Assembly: GCA_022818135.1 (NCBI GenBank)
Contig: JAFMSR010000012.1
Location: 12,901,664-12,965,663, forward strand
DNA length: 64,000 bases
Reading direction: 5' to 3'
DNA from: Saxidomus purpurata
Taxonomy: Eukaryota; Mollusca; Bivalvia; Venerida; Veneridae
Position 1 is the stretch's first letter, and the number at the start of each line of letters is the position of its first letter. This document shows, piece by piece, positions 15,001 to 25,115 of the stretch. Under the pieces are notes generated by a model. That model did no database searches. It was not told the origin of the DNA and saw nothing but the letters and a program-made list of their open reading frames with translations. The position numbers and the translations under genes are program-made.

Positions 15001-15694
15001 TGAGACAAGAGAGAGGCACTGAGCAGAAGAGCAGGACTTGCTATTATAATTTGAATCTTTACAAAACGTTTTACCTTCTGTATGTAGCATAAAGTTTTGT
15101 TAGAAAGAAATTGGAAAACTATCATATTCACCAATGTTTCCTGCAACGTTATGTAAATTGCCAGATACCTTAACAATGTCAGTCTCAAATCGAGAAATAA
15201 TTCTATAGTAACTGTAATATAACAGAATGCATGCATGCTTTTACATTCAGACAGCATATTCAACTAAAATTGCATGCTAAATATAAACTTGTAAAAAAAT
15301 AAATTATATAAAATAGGGGGGAGGGTTCCTATTTTAAAACCACCCATTGACCCAACATCAAGACCACCCTCGATACAAAATGTATAAAGACCAGACCTTT
15401 CAGAACCAAATGCTCAATTTCCTAGTAAAAAATTCTCCCTAATAAGCCAATAGATATTAATAAGACAAATTCTTACTGGTCCGAATGGAGGATGGGGAGG
15501 GGAGGGGAGGGTCTCAATACAGGAACTTTACTTTAGCAAACACTGGTGAATATGAGTCAAGGAGTTTTAAGACATATCAATTGTAGCGAGTAAGAAGAAG
15601 CAAAAGTTTGTTAATTTGGAAAATCAAACCTCTCGGAACTCTGGATCCAAAAGTGCATTATGTTCCATTTTGTCTTGGCGGATGATCTGTCGAA
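4..15694 (-). CDS. NDRG: NDRG-family protein gene, 5' part (7 coding exons, 3' end outside window)
   Basis: Gene span. The coding join on the minus strand is 15668-15630, 13136-13029, 11974-11875, 9060-8940, 1438-1376, 657-597, 90-4. It makes 193 codons in one frame with GT-AG introns throughout. The product matches vertebrate NDRG1-4: the HDIGLN stretch, an NAPGMEEGA stretch, YPSMDELAEAI, and GVGSGANILARF followed by VDSLVLVNAT. The family has an alpha/beta-hydrolase fold but is not known to be an active hydrolase. At the usual nucleophile elbow (G-x-S-x-G) this protein reads GVGSG, with Gly in the nucleophile position, so it should be inactive like its relatives. NDRG proteins are cytoplasmic or vesicle-associated and act in stress and differentiation responses. 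Which vertebrate paralogue is closest cannot be said. The remaining C-terminal half lies before base 1. Confidence 0.95.
280..365 (+). repeat. tRNA-like SINE fragment
   Basis: GAGGTGGC at the left and GGTCATGGGTTCTAGTCC at the right resemble the A- and B-box regions of a tRNA-derived SINE. Short and decayed; it lies in an NDRG intron. Confidence 0.35.
597..657 (-). CDS. NDRG: NDRG coding exon 6 (nucleophile-elbow region, GVGSG)
   Basis: 61 bp between acceptor TTTTAG and donor GTGAGT. It encodes VKRFIGFGVGSGANILARFA. This is the alpha/beta-hydrolase elbow; the nucleophile position is Gly, as in other NDRG proteins (GVGAG). Confidence 0.95.
1376..1438 (-). CDS. NDRG: NDRG coding exon 5 (YPSMDELAEAI)
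   Basis: 63 bp between acceptor TTTTAG and donor GTATGT. With the split codons on each side it reads E-FVYPSMDELAEAILTIADHF-G, matching the YQYPTMDELAEML helix of vertebrate NDRG. Phases agree with both neighbours. Confidence 0.95.
2320..2395. mobile_element. Tiny palindromic MITE with AACA direct repeats
   Basis: The two halves are imperfect inverted copies: the left arm starts CGAGGGTTGACCGTACAACT and the right arm, read in reverse complement, starts CGAGGGTTGACCGCAAAACT. AACA occurs directly on both sides (2316-2319 and 2396-2399), consistent with a 4-bp target duplication. Confidence 0.6.
2512..3512 (-). mobile_element. Pearl/Helentron-like element, family AACCAGG, with 5 core units
   Basis: From left to right: ACAAGA beside a small hairpin (TGGC-AAT-GCCA, 2523-2533); AACCAGGTTTTC at 2537; about five tandem core units of about 145 bp (2610-3420), each with GACCTTGACCTTGGAGCC and a GCGGACAGGATTTTC end; a CCGCCCAT microsatellite (3429-3470); and a terminal palindrome (3482-3512) made of AACCAGGATTTTC and its inverse. 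The palindrome repeats the left-end sequence. It lies in an NDRG intron. Small ORFs in it are by-products of the repeats. Strand assumes that the hairpin beside CTTG marks the 3' end. Confidence 0.75.
3895..4068. mobile_element. Tc1/mariner-like MITE
   Basis: 174 bp with inverted ends: AGTCAAACCTGTG ... AAAGACCAC at the left, and GTGGTCTTTG ... CACAGGTTTGACT at the right. TA lies next to both ends (CCTAGTCAA and GACTGTA). No ORF. The interior carries further AAAGACCACC copies. Confidence 0.6.
5984..6004. repeat. Poly-A tract
   Basis: An uninterrupted run of about 20 A. No retroposon body was recognised next to it. Confidence 0.6.
8295..8436 (-). repeat. tRNA-derived SINE (GTCTTGCTAAGGACAC core family)
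   Basis: Read on the minus strand, the head has an A-box-like TGCAGTGGTAGTG and a B-box-like AAGTTTGATCCCC at tRNA-like spacing. A core with GTGTCCTTAGCAAGACAC follows. Similar cores occur at 12115-12235 and near 28868-28960. Confidence 0.6.
8940..9060 (-). CDS. NDRG: NDRG coding exon 4 (CFQGFFNYPDMQQ ... NAPGMEEGA)
   Basis: 121 bp between acceptor TTTCAG (9062-9061) and donor GTAAGT (8939-8934); two bases complete the preceding codon and two are left over. The protein matches the NDRG region with FFN-x-x-DMQ and the APGMEEGA motif. The acceptor itself lies inside the first unit of a 22-bp minisatellite (9055-9229), so near-identical acceptor copies are stacked upstream. Confidence 0.95.
9055..9229. 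repeat. 22-bp minisatellite overlapping the NDRG exon 4 splice acceptor
   Basis: Eight units of about 22 bp (two have 20 or 23) built on TGATATCTGAAATATAAAC. On the minus strand each reads TATATTTCAG then ATATCA, which is the real acceptor plus the first exon bases. Units with TGATATCTG or TGATATCTA keep an AG; the two with TGATATCCG have lost it. Confidence 0.9.
10274..10371. repeat. Perfect 49-bp tandem duplication
   Basis: Two identical 49-bp copies (10274-10322 and 10323-10371) starting GGTCTTTTTGTTCATTAAAT. Located in an NDRG intron. Confidence 0.9.
10535..11502 (-). mobile_element. Pearl/Helentron-like element, family GCTCGACTTTT
   Basis: The left end is AACAAG followed by a hairpin GCTGTC-AGTAG-GACAGC (10542-10558) and GCTCGACTTTT. 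The right end is AAAAGTCGAGC (11491-11501), its inverse. About four core units of 150-175 bp lie between, each with AAAGGGCCATAATTCTGTCA and CATGATGGTAAACAAGTAT. A GC-rich ACGCC/GACGCGG tract (11441-11465) follows the array. It lies in an NDRG intron, antisense hairpin end first. Same family as 19619-21583. Confidence 0.75.
11622..11705 (+). repeat. tRNA-derived SINE head
   Basis: CTCCGTAGTGTAGTAGG (A-box region) is followed about 50 bp later by GATCCGAGTTCAAAACC (B-box region) and an A-rich tail. The T-stem does not pair well, so I call a SINE rather than a working tRNA. Confidence 0.55.
11875..11974 (-). CDS. NDRG: NDRG coding exon 3 (N-terminal strands, HDIGLN motif)
   Basis: Acceptor TTTACAG and donor GTAAGT flank 100 bp, entering at phase 0 and leaving after one base. 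It encodes the ETSYGNIHVAIQG beta strands and FTFHDIGLN, the conserved TYHDIGLN motif of the family. A 0.97 kb pearl-like element sits in the intron just downstream (10535-11502). Confidence 0.95.
12115..12235 (-). repeat. tRNA-derived SINE fragment
   Basis: On the minus strand: GGTCGCGGGCTCGAATCCCG (B box), then GTGTCTTGAGTAAAGACAC, the core also seen at 8295-8436. Confidence 0.55.
12630..12672 (-). mobile_element. Solo hairpin end of a GCTCACC-family element
   Basis: ACAAGAGTGCCATGTTGACC followed by CTGTATCGCTCACC matches the left end of the 21870-22386 element (hairpin diverged). The rest of an element is not recognisable after it. Confidence 0.5.
13029..13136 (-). CDS. NDRG: NDRG coding exon 2
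   Basis: Acceptor TTTCAG and donor GTCAGT flank 108 bp that encode QTRPMEKLTHIELTDIQ and then a segment rich in Ser, Asp and Asn. Phase is 0 at both ends. The ELTDIQ stretch corresponds to the QLTEI stretch near the N terminus of vertebrate NDRG proteins. Confidence 0.88.
13200..13640 (+). mobile_element. Possible retroposon 3' end
   Basis: AT-rich non-coding sequence ends in AATAAAGAAATCTTGAATC, a second TTGAATC and an A-run, the form of many LINE/SINE 3' tails. No ORF is preserved, so the class is uncertain. Confidence 0.3.
15630..15694 (-). CDS. NDRG: NDRG coding exon 1, with start codon
   Basis: The start is the ATG at 15668-15666 in a good context (AAAATGG). It gives MEHNALLDPEFRE and then a GT donor at 15629-15628. 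A TTTAG acceptor at 15696-15695 lies upstream, so 15694-15669 is 5' UTR and at least one untranslated exon must lie further upstream. The frame runs into the next exon at phase 0. A second in-frame Met (13124-13122) at the head of MEKLTHIELTDIQ in exon 2 aligns with the usual vertebrate NDRG start and could be an alternative start. Confidence 0.8.
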
Positions 15695-17514
15695 CTAAAC
15701 AAGGTGAAAAAACAACATCAACATAGAGAATACAATAACAGCGAACGAAAAATTCCTAATTTCTACAGCATGCAATGTTAACATAAAATAATAATGAAAC
15801 AGAGCCTCCTTTGAAAGGTTTTCTCTCTATTTTACAATCTTTTGTTTTTTCAGTTATATTGAAAAAATATTCAGTAAATGTTTTTGTTGACAGATTTGCG
15901 CAAATTTTTAGACCAAGGGATGTGTTTCATCATAATTCCTAGGAAAGCTAAGATAGGAGCACTCCTAGGATGACCTTAGGATTTATCTTGGGAGCGTTTC
16001 AACAAACGTTCCTAGGAAAATAATTGACATTAGAACTTCAGCTTTCTAAGACCTATGCTCTGTTTCACAATAATACTAGCCTCACTTGTCAATTTTCATT
16101 CACCCTTTTTCTCTGGAGTGTATTTAATGTTTTTTGTTAAAAGAAAACTGCTCAAAATGAGTTTTTTCTTTGCTTACCATTGCCATGACAAAGTTATCTT
16201 CGTTGTTTTCTGAGACCATTTTAAGAGTAGTCTAGTCGTTTGAGTCAGGATGTACGGAAAAATGCACGTAACCATCAATACCATGCATTTATTTTAGGAA
16301 CCACCAGCCCACAAGTATCTACTTTTCAACCGCTGTTTTATTAAAACAATATACAATGTATATCAAAATGATAAATCAGTTAATTAACATACAGGACAAC
16401 TCTTAAATGTGTGGGGTTTGTTTACTACATATCTCTATTGTTCATCAGAATTGTGTAATAAACATTTAACAACAATTAATTTCCTTACTAGACCTCAGTA
16501 ATGTTTACTAATACTATACTTCTTACAATTTTTAAAGCTCTTTCAAAATGAAGTATTATGAAATACTCATGAAAAAAGACTAAAGAACAACATTTTTTGT
16601 GAAGTATTTCTTCTTAATCAACATTCTTTCATAGAATAACAAACATTTTACTGAGAAAACATTTATTTTTCATGGAAAGGGGAAAAGGACAATAGTTCAC
16701 TCTTGTTTTCCAATGTAAAGCCACATTTATTTTTCATGTGACAAAATTGACAAGTGAGGCTGTCAAATTTCTGCCATTTTACATGTATTAAAGAGAGTCC
16801 GCTGTCAAAAGTCATTGGACAAAAACCGCAATGTCCAGTGTTAGTATAAATCAAAGACTGCTCCAGGGCTGTACCCTGACACATTTTATGAAAAATGTGT
16901 TTACAGTAAACTGTTCAAGGTGATTGTTCGTGATGTAAACACAAGAAAAACAACCATAAATTTTTGTATTTTTGGGTCATAACAAGTCCACATTGTTATT
17001 GTTCATGTAGAATTCTATATTTCTTAGCTCTCCTTTACAATCCTGTGATACAGGGTTATGTCGAATTTTAATATTAAAGCATAAAGTTGAAATGGCAGAA
17101 ATTGACTACTGAGTTGTGCTGAAAATGAAAAACAAAATGTAAGACAGGTACAGAGCTAACTTGCAACATTAATGACTTCTTTTTTTCCCTGTCTCTCTTT
17201 ACACAATCCATTTGTGAAGAAATCAACCTCAATGTCAGACCTAAAGCCATTTTAAACTATTTTTCATGCAATGACCAGCTTTCATTATATTTTTAAAATA
17301 TTCCAACATTATACAATGAACATGTAGGTAATTTTTCACTTTGTGCCAGTTATTTGGGAGTACCAGTAACTTAGAATTTTCCTGCTGGAAAAACAATGAA
17401 CAAAAGCTGTACAGGCATTTGAACAACTGTACAGGACAACTAACATCCCCGTGACCTGTTCCCTAGTTCCGCTCTGTACAGTGGGCATCAGGCCGGTGTG
17501 TTTCATCACCTTAA

Positions 17515-18052
17515 AGGTCCATTACCAACACCAAATCGAATTTTCTTTTAAATTGAATTGTAACGGGTGTCTTCTCAGAAGGAAAAATATGACATACTGC
17601 ATCGAATGTGAACATATTGTGTTGAAAATTTGAGTGTAACAAAAGAATTTTAAAATAAATTATATTTTGCCTTTTCAAAATCAAAACTAGGTTTTCCAGT
17701 TTTCAAATATCTTTGTAATTTTCCAGATATCTCCCAGACAGAGGCTGTAAATAGGTTGTACATAAATAAACATGCCTATTTTGAATTATAATTGAAGAAC
17801 TTTACTTCCAATGATGTGCAAAGTATATCTCTGACTGTTAACAAAATTAAATACAGCGAAAGTAGGACAAAAAGACCACCCAGGTCAATCTAAGGCAATA
17901 CACAAAAATTCACTCGTTTTTCTGCAGCAGCATTTCAAACAGTGAAATACTTCACAGCTATTGCCAAGTTTCAGAAGCCAGTTTCAAACTGTATTTCTCT
18001 GTTACAATTCCAGATTTAAAATATAATTTGATTTGGTGTTAGTAATGGACCT
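17515..18052. mobile_element. TTAA-flanked MITE with about 50-bp inverted repeats
   Basis: The left end starts AGGTCCATTACCAACACCAA. The right end, in reverse complement, starts AGGTCCATTACTAACACCAA, and the match continues for about 50 bp. TTAA flanks both ends directly (17511-17514 and 18053-18056). TTAA targets are typical of piggyBac-type elements. No transposase ORF; 538 bp. Confidence 0.75.
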
Positions 18053-19618
18053 TTAACTGCAGTGTATACAAAACCACTGTATTTTAAAATTTAGGTTAGC
18101 TCTATTTGGTGAAAACTTCCACTAAGCTTGACGTTCGAATTTTAACCACAATTTAATAGAGATAACTGTTTCCTGAAATAATTGTATACACTGCTGCTGT
18201 GTTCATGGTGTAGAAACAACACTAAAACATTCAAATTTTAGCACTTTATATCTCATTGGCCTCATTACCATTCAAAATGAAATTGTTAACCTGCAATTCC
18301 ATTTTTAAATCCAGTTTTAACATAACCAACAGGAACACTGGTTTTTTTTCTGACCCATACAAAACAGGACACATCCAGCCATACATCATGTACATTCTGT
18401 TAACTTGTAATTAATTACAACAAAAATTTATAAAATAGACAAAATGAGCTACACCTATCAGATTATTCGCCCTTTCTCATTTTTTTATATCTTTAATATA
18501 ATACATCTTCCAATAATGTTGCAAATTAGTCTATCTGTACCTAAAACAAAAACATTATAAAATTGTGCACCACAACCTTCAATACCAATATATAATTCAT
18601 GCTGTTTTTGCCAGTTTGCCTAACCTTGCCCTTTACATGCATCCTTAAGATAGGGACCTTAACTGGTATACACACCTCTTGTAACTTAATGGTAAATATC
18701 TCCCCACTCATGTTTTCCTGGCTCCACTTCATTTACAAAGACGTGTTTATATAATAGAAGTCTCCAAAGAAAGTGAGTTTGTATTTTCAAAAAACTCAAG
18801 CTGGCTTAAACAGTAGCACGCTTTTTTCTATCACTGAGTTCACAAAGTTACATCTTATTTTTTATAGTACAGTAGCTAGAATTAAACCTTTTCTTCCTGA
18901 AATTTATTTTGATAAATTAGCACACAAATATCACGATTTCATCCAATTTTCATGTAAACACTCGCAGTTTTTTTCCCCTTATAAACGACCACTTATTAAG
19001 CAGTAAAATTAACTTTGATGTAAGCAGTTCTTTATTACGCAACCCACAACTTTCAAATATGTTAATATAAACCCAATAAAGTCCTTTTTCTAAAACAAAC
19101 ACTGAAACATACGCATGTATCTGTCGTAATGTCGTACGATTGTCTTTGACAAGATATACCTGTACAAACTTCAGCGGGAATAATGCGTGACTGTCATATA
19201 TATACACCAGAGTTATTCTCATTTGTCAAAACCAGACTTTCAGCTCTATACATGTCATATTTCAGTGTTTAAGCTATAACTCAAAGTCTTCAAAGTGTTC
19301 AAAATGTTCAGACTCCCTTCAGGCCATAATAAATTAATTTCTGAATAATCTTTCAATTTTTTTTCAGAAAATGTAGGAATCAAGTATTTTTCCTTAAAAC
19401 ATGTTTGGAATATACCATTTTATTCAAACTTATTTATTTTACATCAATTGAAGAACAAGTTCTTGTAACTTATATTAACTTCTCTTTGAACCTTTCAAAA
19501 AGCCCAGAAAAAATTACAACAGTGGACACGATACTGTTTCAAGTTAGTTTTCACAGTATCGGGCAATGTTTCAATATATCAGTACAAATTCAAAAACTTG
19601 GTTTTCATGTGAACTTCC

Positions 19619-21583
19619 AACAAGAGCTGTCAGTTGACAGCGCGCTTGACTATTCTCAGTGCTTGATTGTATAATATAAGCTTTAAGTAAAAGGCCCAAT
19701 TCTAAACCAAATGAAAAAGAAGACCATAATTTAAACATAAATTCTAACTTGAAAAAGGGGCATAATTCTGTCACAAAGCTTGATAGAGTTATCCCTCTTG
19801 TGTGCAGGTTGGGGTCATGATTGTGAACACGGCTGCAAAGTTTCAAAGCAATTACTCAATGGACTTTGAAAATATTTGGGGTGGCATGCCAACTTAAACA
19901 TAAATTCTAAGTCCAAAAGGGGGCAAAATTATGTCACAATGCTTGATAGAGTTACCCCCTATTGTGTAGAGATTGGGGACATGATGGTGAACAAGTATGC
20001 AAAGTTTCAAAGCCATATGTCAATGCACTTTGAAAATATTTGAGGTGTTACGCAAACTTTAACATAAATTCTAAGTTAAACTAGAGCTATCACTAAATGT
20101 GATTAATACCCCCAAAAGGATTGCTTTATAAAAGAAGAAGTTCGTAGAACATAAACCTTGCAAACAAACAAAAAGAGATATTGTTCTTAGCAGTTCCTCC
20201 ATTGTGCTTGACCATTGTATGAAGTTGTATTGAATTCCAACTTGTAGTTTTCGAAAAAATGTTCCAGACAGGGAAAAGTAACAAAGGGCAATAACCCTGT
20301 AATTAGTCAAGATAGAGTTATGGTTCCTGTGCACTGCACTCCCTCTCACTGTGCTTGACCATTGTATGAAGTGTATTGAATTCCAACCAGCAGTTTTCAA
20401 GTTATGCTCCGGACAAGGAAAAGTAACAAAGGGCAATAACTCTGTAATGAGTCAAGATGGAGTTATGGTTCCTGTGCACTGCACTTCCTCTAAATGTACT
20501 TGACCATTGTATGAGGTTGTACTGAATTCCAACTAGTAGTTTTCAAGTTATGCTTGGACAAGGAAAAGTAACAAAGGGCAATAACTCAGTAAATACTCAA
20601 GATAGAGTTATAGTTCTTGTACACTGCACTTCCTCTGAGTGTGCTTGATCATTGTATGAAGTTGTATTGAATTCCAACTTGTAGTTTTCAAGTTATGCTC
20701 CGGACAAGGAAAAAGTAACAAAGGGCAATAACTCTGTAATTAGTCAAGATGGAGTTATAGTTCTTGTGCACTGCACTTCCTCTCAATGTGCTTGACCATT
20801 GTATGAAGTTGTATTGAATTCCAACCAGTAGTTTTCAAGTTATGCTTCGGACAAGGAAAACTAACAAAGGGCAATTACTCAGTAAATACTCAAGATAGAG
20901 TTATAGTTCTGTACACGCACTTCCTCTGAGGTGCTTGATCATTGTATGAAGTTGTATTGAATTCCAACTAGTAGATTTCAAGTTATGCTCCGGACAAGGA
21001 AAAAGTAACAAAGGGCAATTACTCTGTAATTAGTCAAGATGGAGTTATGGTTCTTGTGCACTGCACTTCCTCTCAATGTGCTTGACCATTGTATGAAGTT
21101 GTATTGAATTCCAACTAGTAGTTTTCAAGTTATGCTCCAGACAAGGAAAAGTAACAAAAGGGCAATAACTCTGTAATTAGTCAAGATGGAGTTATAGTTC
21201 TTGTGCACTGCACTTCCTCTCAATGTGCTTGACCATTGTATGAAGTTGTATTGAATTCCAACTAGTAGTTTTCAAGTTATGCTCCGGACAAGGAAAATGC
21301 AACAGACCACCCGACCAACCGACCAACCACCGGGTGACTCCTATATACCCCCCTAAACTTCGTTTTGGGGGTATAAAAAGGGGCATAATTCTGTCACAAT
21401 GCTTGATAGAGTTACCTCCTCTTGTGTCGAGATTGGGGACATGATGGTGAACAAGTGTGCAAAGTTTCAAAGCCATATGTCGATGGACTTTGAAATTATC
21501 TGAGGTGGTACGCAAACTTTAACGTAAATTCTAAGTCGAAAAAGGGGCAGGATAGCTCTCCTTATTCTTTGAATAGTCGAGCT
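19619..21583 (-). mobile_element. Pearl/Helentron-like element, GCTCGACT family, split by a nested element
   Basis: The left end is AACAAGAG with a perfect hairpin CTGTCA-GT-TGACAG (19627-19640), then GCTTGACTATTC. The right end is GAATAGTCGAGC. Core units of about 165 bp carry GGGGCATAATTCTGTCACAA and GCTTGATAGAGTTA. The array is interrupted at about 20079-21375 by another family, and the same core sequence resumes on the far side. Confidence 0.75.
20079..21375 (-). mobile_element. Pearl/Helentron-like element, family TATACCCCC, nested copy
   Basis: The left end is AACTAGAGCT with hairpin ATCAC-TAAAT-GTGAT and AATACCCCC. Seven to eight core units of about 145 bp follow, each with GTTATGCTCCGGACAAGGAAA and GCACTGCACTTCCTCT. 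An ACCGACCAACC tract (21301-21335) comes next, and a 32-bp palindrome ends the element (21344-21375; TATACCCCCC ... GGGGGTATA). It is inserted into the core of the 19619-21583 element without an obvious target duplication. A second copy in the other direction is at 48638-50024. Confidence 0.8.
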
Positions 21584-21649
21584 AAAAAGGGGACTTTACT
21601 CTACTTTTTTCAACTCAGATTCATGTAAATCTTTATACCGGTTAAGGAG

Positions 21650-21868
21650 GTATAGTCTAAATTAGGAATGACCCTAGTTTCGAGAAAATCCTTTAAGAGG
21701 TTTAGGAAATATAGCCTCATACCTTTTGGCCACTAAGTGTGACCTTGATCTTGGGTAAGATGAAGATTTGGTGCGAATTTCATCAAAATCCTTCAATGGG
21801 TTAAAAAGATATGGAGCGGACAAGAAAATGAAGTGTGACCTACAGTAGACCTTTAGTTGAGTGAACAC
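21650..21868. repeat. Core-type repeat fragment
   Basis: CTAAGTGTGACCTTGATCTT and TTTCATCAAAATCCTTCAA with GAGCGGACAAG are the motifs of the pearl-like core units. No ends are recognisable. Confidence 0.5.
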
Positions 21869-21869
21869 A

Positions 21870-22386
21870 AACAAGAGGGCCATGATGGCCCTGTATCGCT
21901 CACCTGACTACCATTTGCTATAATAAAAGGGGTCATGATTCTAATTTGCTGCCTGTTGGCTTTATGGGTTTTTTTTAAAGTTTTCCCTAAATAAGCCTAT
22001 GTGAAATCAAGTGCTTTCACGCCCTTCCGGAAGGGTTAATTTTGACCAGGAGGTCATGATTTGAACAAGCTTGGTAAAGGTCCACTTGACAATGCTTCAT
22101 GCCAAGTATCTAAGCTCTAGGCCTTGTGGTTTCAGAGAAGATTTTTAAAGTTTTTCCTATATGTTGCCATAGCAACCAGAGTTCTGCATGGAATGGAATT
22201 CTTTAAACAACTTTGATAGAGCTTCATGCAAGGAACATCCCTGCAAAGTTTCATCAACATTGACCCAGTGGTTTCAGAGATGTCGTTTGAAGGAAATGGT
22301 GAACGGACGGACAGACGTACGACAGACCCTGGACGGAAAGCGATCCTAACAGCTCACTCTGGCACTTTGTGCCAGGTGAGCTCATA
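21870..22386 (-). mobile_element. Pearl/Helentron-like element, family GCTCACCTG, short form
   Basis: AACAAG plus a perfect 17-bp hairpin AGGGCCATGATGGCCCT (21876-21892), then CGCTCACCTG. The interior is weakly repeated (GGGTTAATTTTGACCAGG; AAGTTTCATCAACATTGACC). An ACGG-type tract (22302-22336) is followed by a terminal palindrome (22351-22382) of AGCTCAC ... GGTGAGCT. Relatives are at 12630, 26290-26870, 46870-46937 and 55731-55830. Confidence 0.75.
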
Positions 22387-22439
22387 AAACCAATGACACC
22401 TAAATCAAGGGTTCAACTCAATCATGTAGTTATAAGTAC

Positions 22440-22925
22440 TTAATTACATGTAACTTACAACTGTTTAGCATTGACCCCCTGAAATGTGACCTTGACAATG
22501 GCCCAGGCCATTGGTTCTGCACATTGTTTTGATATGATGAACATTAAAAATTTTGACCTTTTCTTTAACTTCAAGGGGTTCAAGAGATACTGAGAGGACA
22601 TTAAAAGCCGATGACCCCTAAGAGTGACCTTGAGGTGATAAGTTTGATTCTGGGTTCAGCATATCATCTTGGTCAGATGAACATTTGACCAAACTTCATC
22701 AAAATTCGTCAAGGGGTTCAGGAGATACTGAGACCTTGAGGTGATGGAGATTGATCACCGGTTCTACATAATTATATTCTTGATATTGAACATTTGACCG
22801 AAGTTTCATGAAAATAAGATACAGAGGGGACACAGAAATCTATAAACAGACCAGTAAGGCAAGCTGACTACTATGATTATACCCCATCCAAACTTTTGCC
22901 TGTGGGGACATATTCCCACAGGATG
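22440..22925. mobile_element. Degenerate pearl-like element
   Basis: Two to three diverged core units (TGTGACCTTGA, GATGAACATTTGACC, CTTCATCAAAATTCGTCAA). The right end has TACCCCATCC and a small palindrome TGTGGG-GACATATT-CCCACA. The left end is not clear. Confidence 0.45.
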
Positions 22926-24411
22926 ACAAACATCTGAAAACTATAATTTAAAAGTTCATTTACCCAATCCAATACATGTAGCTATTAAAACACAACAGAT
23001 AATCTGGAGCAAGGAAAGTCATACCTAGTCCCAGAAAATCAATACATGCAGTGTCATGATAAACCTTACTGTATCATTCATGCACTGAACTAAAAGAGAC
23101 ATGACATATTTATTCTTTACAGTTGTTCATACAAAGTTTTGAAACAAACCTAGGGGAGATAACTGGTAATAGAACACTGAATTAGTTTAACAGAGTTACC
23201 TTTTCCAATATATCTTGTCTGTACAGTCTTATTTCTGTACCATTACACAAGTTTGTAATACAATGTTTAAAAGAAAAGAATACATATTTACCATAAAAGT
23301 ATTCTCAGTTACAGTTGTAAGAGGGCATTAATCTGATCTTCATCATATTTTTGTTGTGTTTTTATCACTTGGGGTTTAACAGTAACACCCATTTCAGCAG
23401 TAATAACTTACAGACGGGCACTTCACATGATCATCGTTCCAGTGAAGGGCCAGTACTAGACCCTTATTGGGTCCTCCAAATGAATCTGCCCGCTTTCTCA
23501 CATAAAATAGTATTTTAATTGCTTGTCAGAGAGAGCTTTACAACTTCCACTCATTCTCCTTTTAACTAAAAGGGACTGCTGAAATGATTAAAGTCAATCC
23601 CTCCTACTGGGTTCTCAGAATTAACCGGCCACATGCCGATTTGACCAGTTCAAACAAGAAATAGGCTGTTTAGAACCAGTTCTCATTTTATGTTTTTCAG
23701 TGGTTCATCAAAATATAATGGTGGATTATACTCAGATAAACTCACTGTCCACTCAGTGAAAATCAACAAAATTTCTACCCGGGCTCACGTCAAAATGTAT
23801 ACAGGACGTAATGAATACCACACAATGGTGATGTTAAAATGATGACATGTTTACTATGCTTTTTCATGATGTTTCCCCTGATTTTCGACATTTTATTGAA
23901 ACAAACTCAACAAAAGTAGAGTTTTATACATAGAATAAACAGAAAAATTGTTGGTGTCAATGAAATATCACAATAATTTCATTCGTGAACATTAAAAGTA
24001 GTGAAAATCTCCCTTTTTGTGCCCTCTCAAAGAAACTATAACATGATATACGAAACCAACAATTAACTTCTATATCACAGCCCGCATTTGCGATAATCAA
24101 TTTAAGGCTGTCCGGGTGTCAATTAAACACCAACTGTCGTCTGTTGGATAAAATACGAAAGTGGGTGGAACATTGTTACAAGTCTCAGTGTCAGTCAAAA
24201 TAGATTGTCTTCTATTGGTTAATATACAAAAGAAGGCAGAGCTATTGAGTCACTATCTGTCAACCAGTATGTGTCCGTCTTAGTCATTGTCACAAGTGTT
24301 AATTGATAAACAATCATAAAGCTGAAAATTCTATGGTGTTTGTAACACAGATTAAAGAGCAACCGATTCTCACACAACTCTGTGTATTGTAATTAAAAAA
24401 TTGCTGGAAAC

Positions 24412-24460
24412 AACAAGAGCTGTCCCTTGTAAGTGACCAATGCTCCCAAAAGAGGTATCA
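24412..24460 (-). mobile_element. Solo end of the ATGCCCC family
   Basis: AACAAGAGCTGTCCCTTGTA followed by AGTGACCAATGCTCCCAAAA matches the left end of the 30538-31420 element (AACAAGAACTGTCCC ... GAATGCCCCAAAA). The sequence after it does not continue that element. Confidence 0.5.
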
Positions 24461-25115
24461 TACACTATCAGAGATCACGTTTGAGGGCGACATGGCCGAA
24501 ATAGATGCCGTATTCCCAGCCATTTTGTAGTGATAATAGAAAAGGGAAAACAAAGTTGCTCTATTTTTCGTAAACACTGACAATGTTTTAGATATGTCAA
24601 TCTTGGAACCGCACCACCTACTTGCTACCGTTTGTTATCAGCTTTCATTGGTCAATAAAAAAGGGTAAGCAAATCAAAAGCGGCGAGACAGCATAGTGAT
24701 TTAAAGGTTGACATGTGCGTTTTGACATGTGTAATGTTTATTGTCAATTTAATAGTTGAGTAAACATCGATTATTAAACGGATTAGCAATGATTGGGAAC
24801 AATAAGGCTCAACTACACATGCTTACAATTAAACTGGCTGTTAAGATGCCATTAAGTTCTTTGATCGGTAGTCTCACTATTTCCACTTCAAAGGCAAACC
24901 AATCAGTCTTTCAGATCTGTAAAAGGTGTCACACTGAAACACCAAATTAATTAGGCTATTTGATCGTCTTCACATGTTTTATTTATGTAAAGAATACCTG
25001 ACACTGCTTATTCAGTTGTTGACTGTTTGCTGCATTTATTTTTAACTCGGAAATCAATTCATTAATCAGCGATTAAAATCAGTAGGAAAAAATATCTTAT
25101 TTAATCACAATACAT

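Noticed and set aside
20071..21515. Minus-strand ORFs of 107-121 aa and similar plus-strand ORFs at 49078-49853
   Set aside because: They repeat the same 145-bp unit (GIQYNFIQWSSTMRG-like) and lie in the two TATACCCCC elements; by-products of the arrays.
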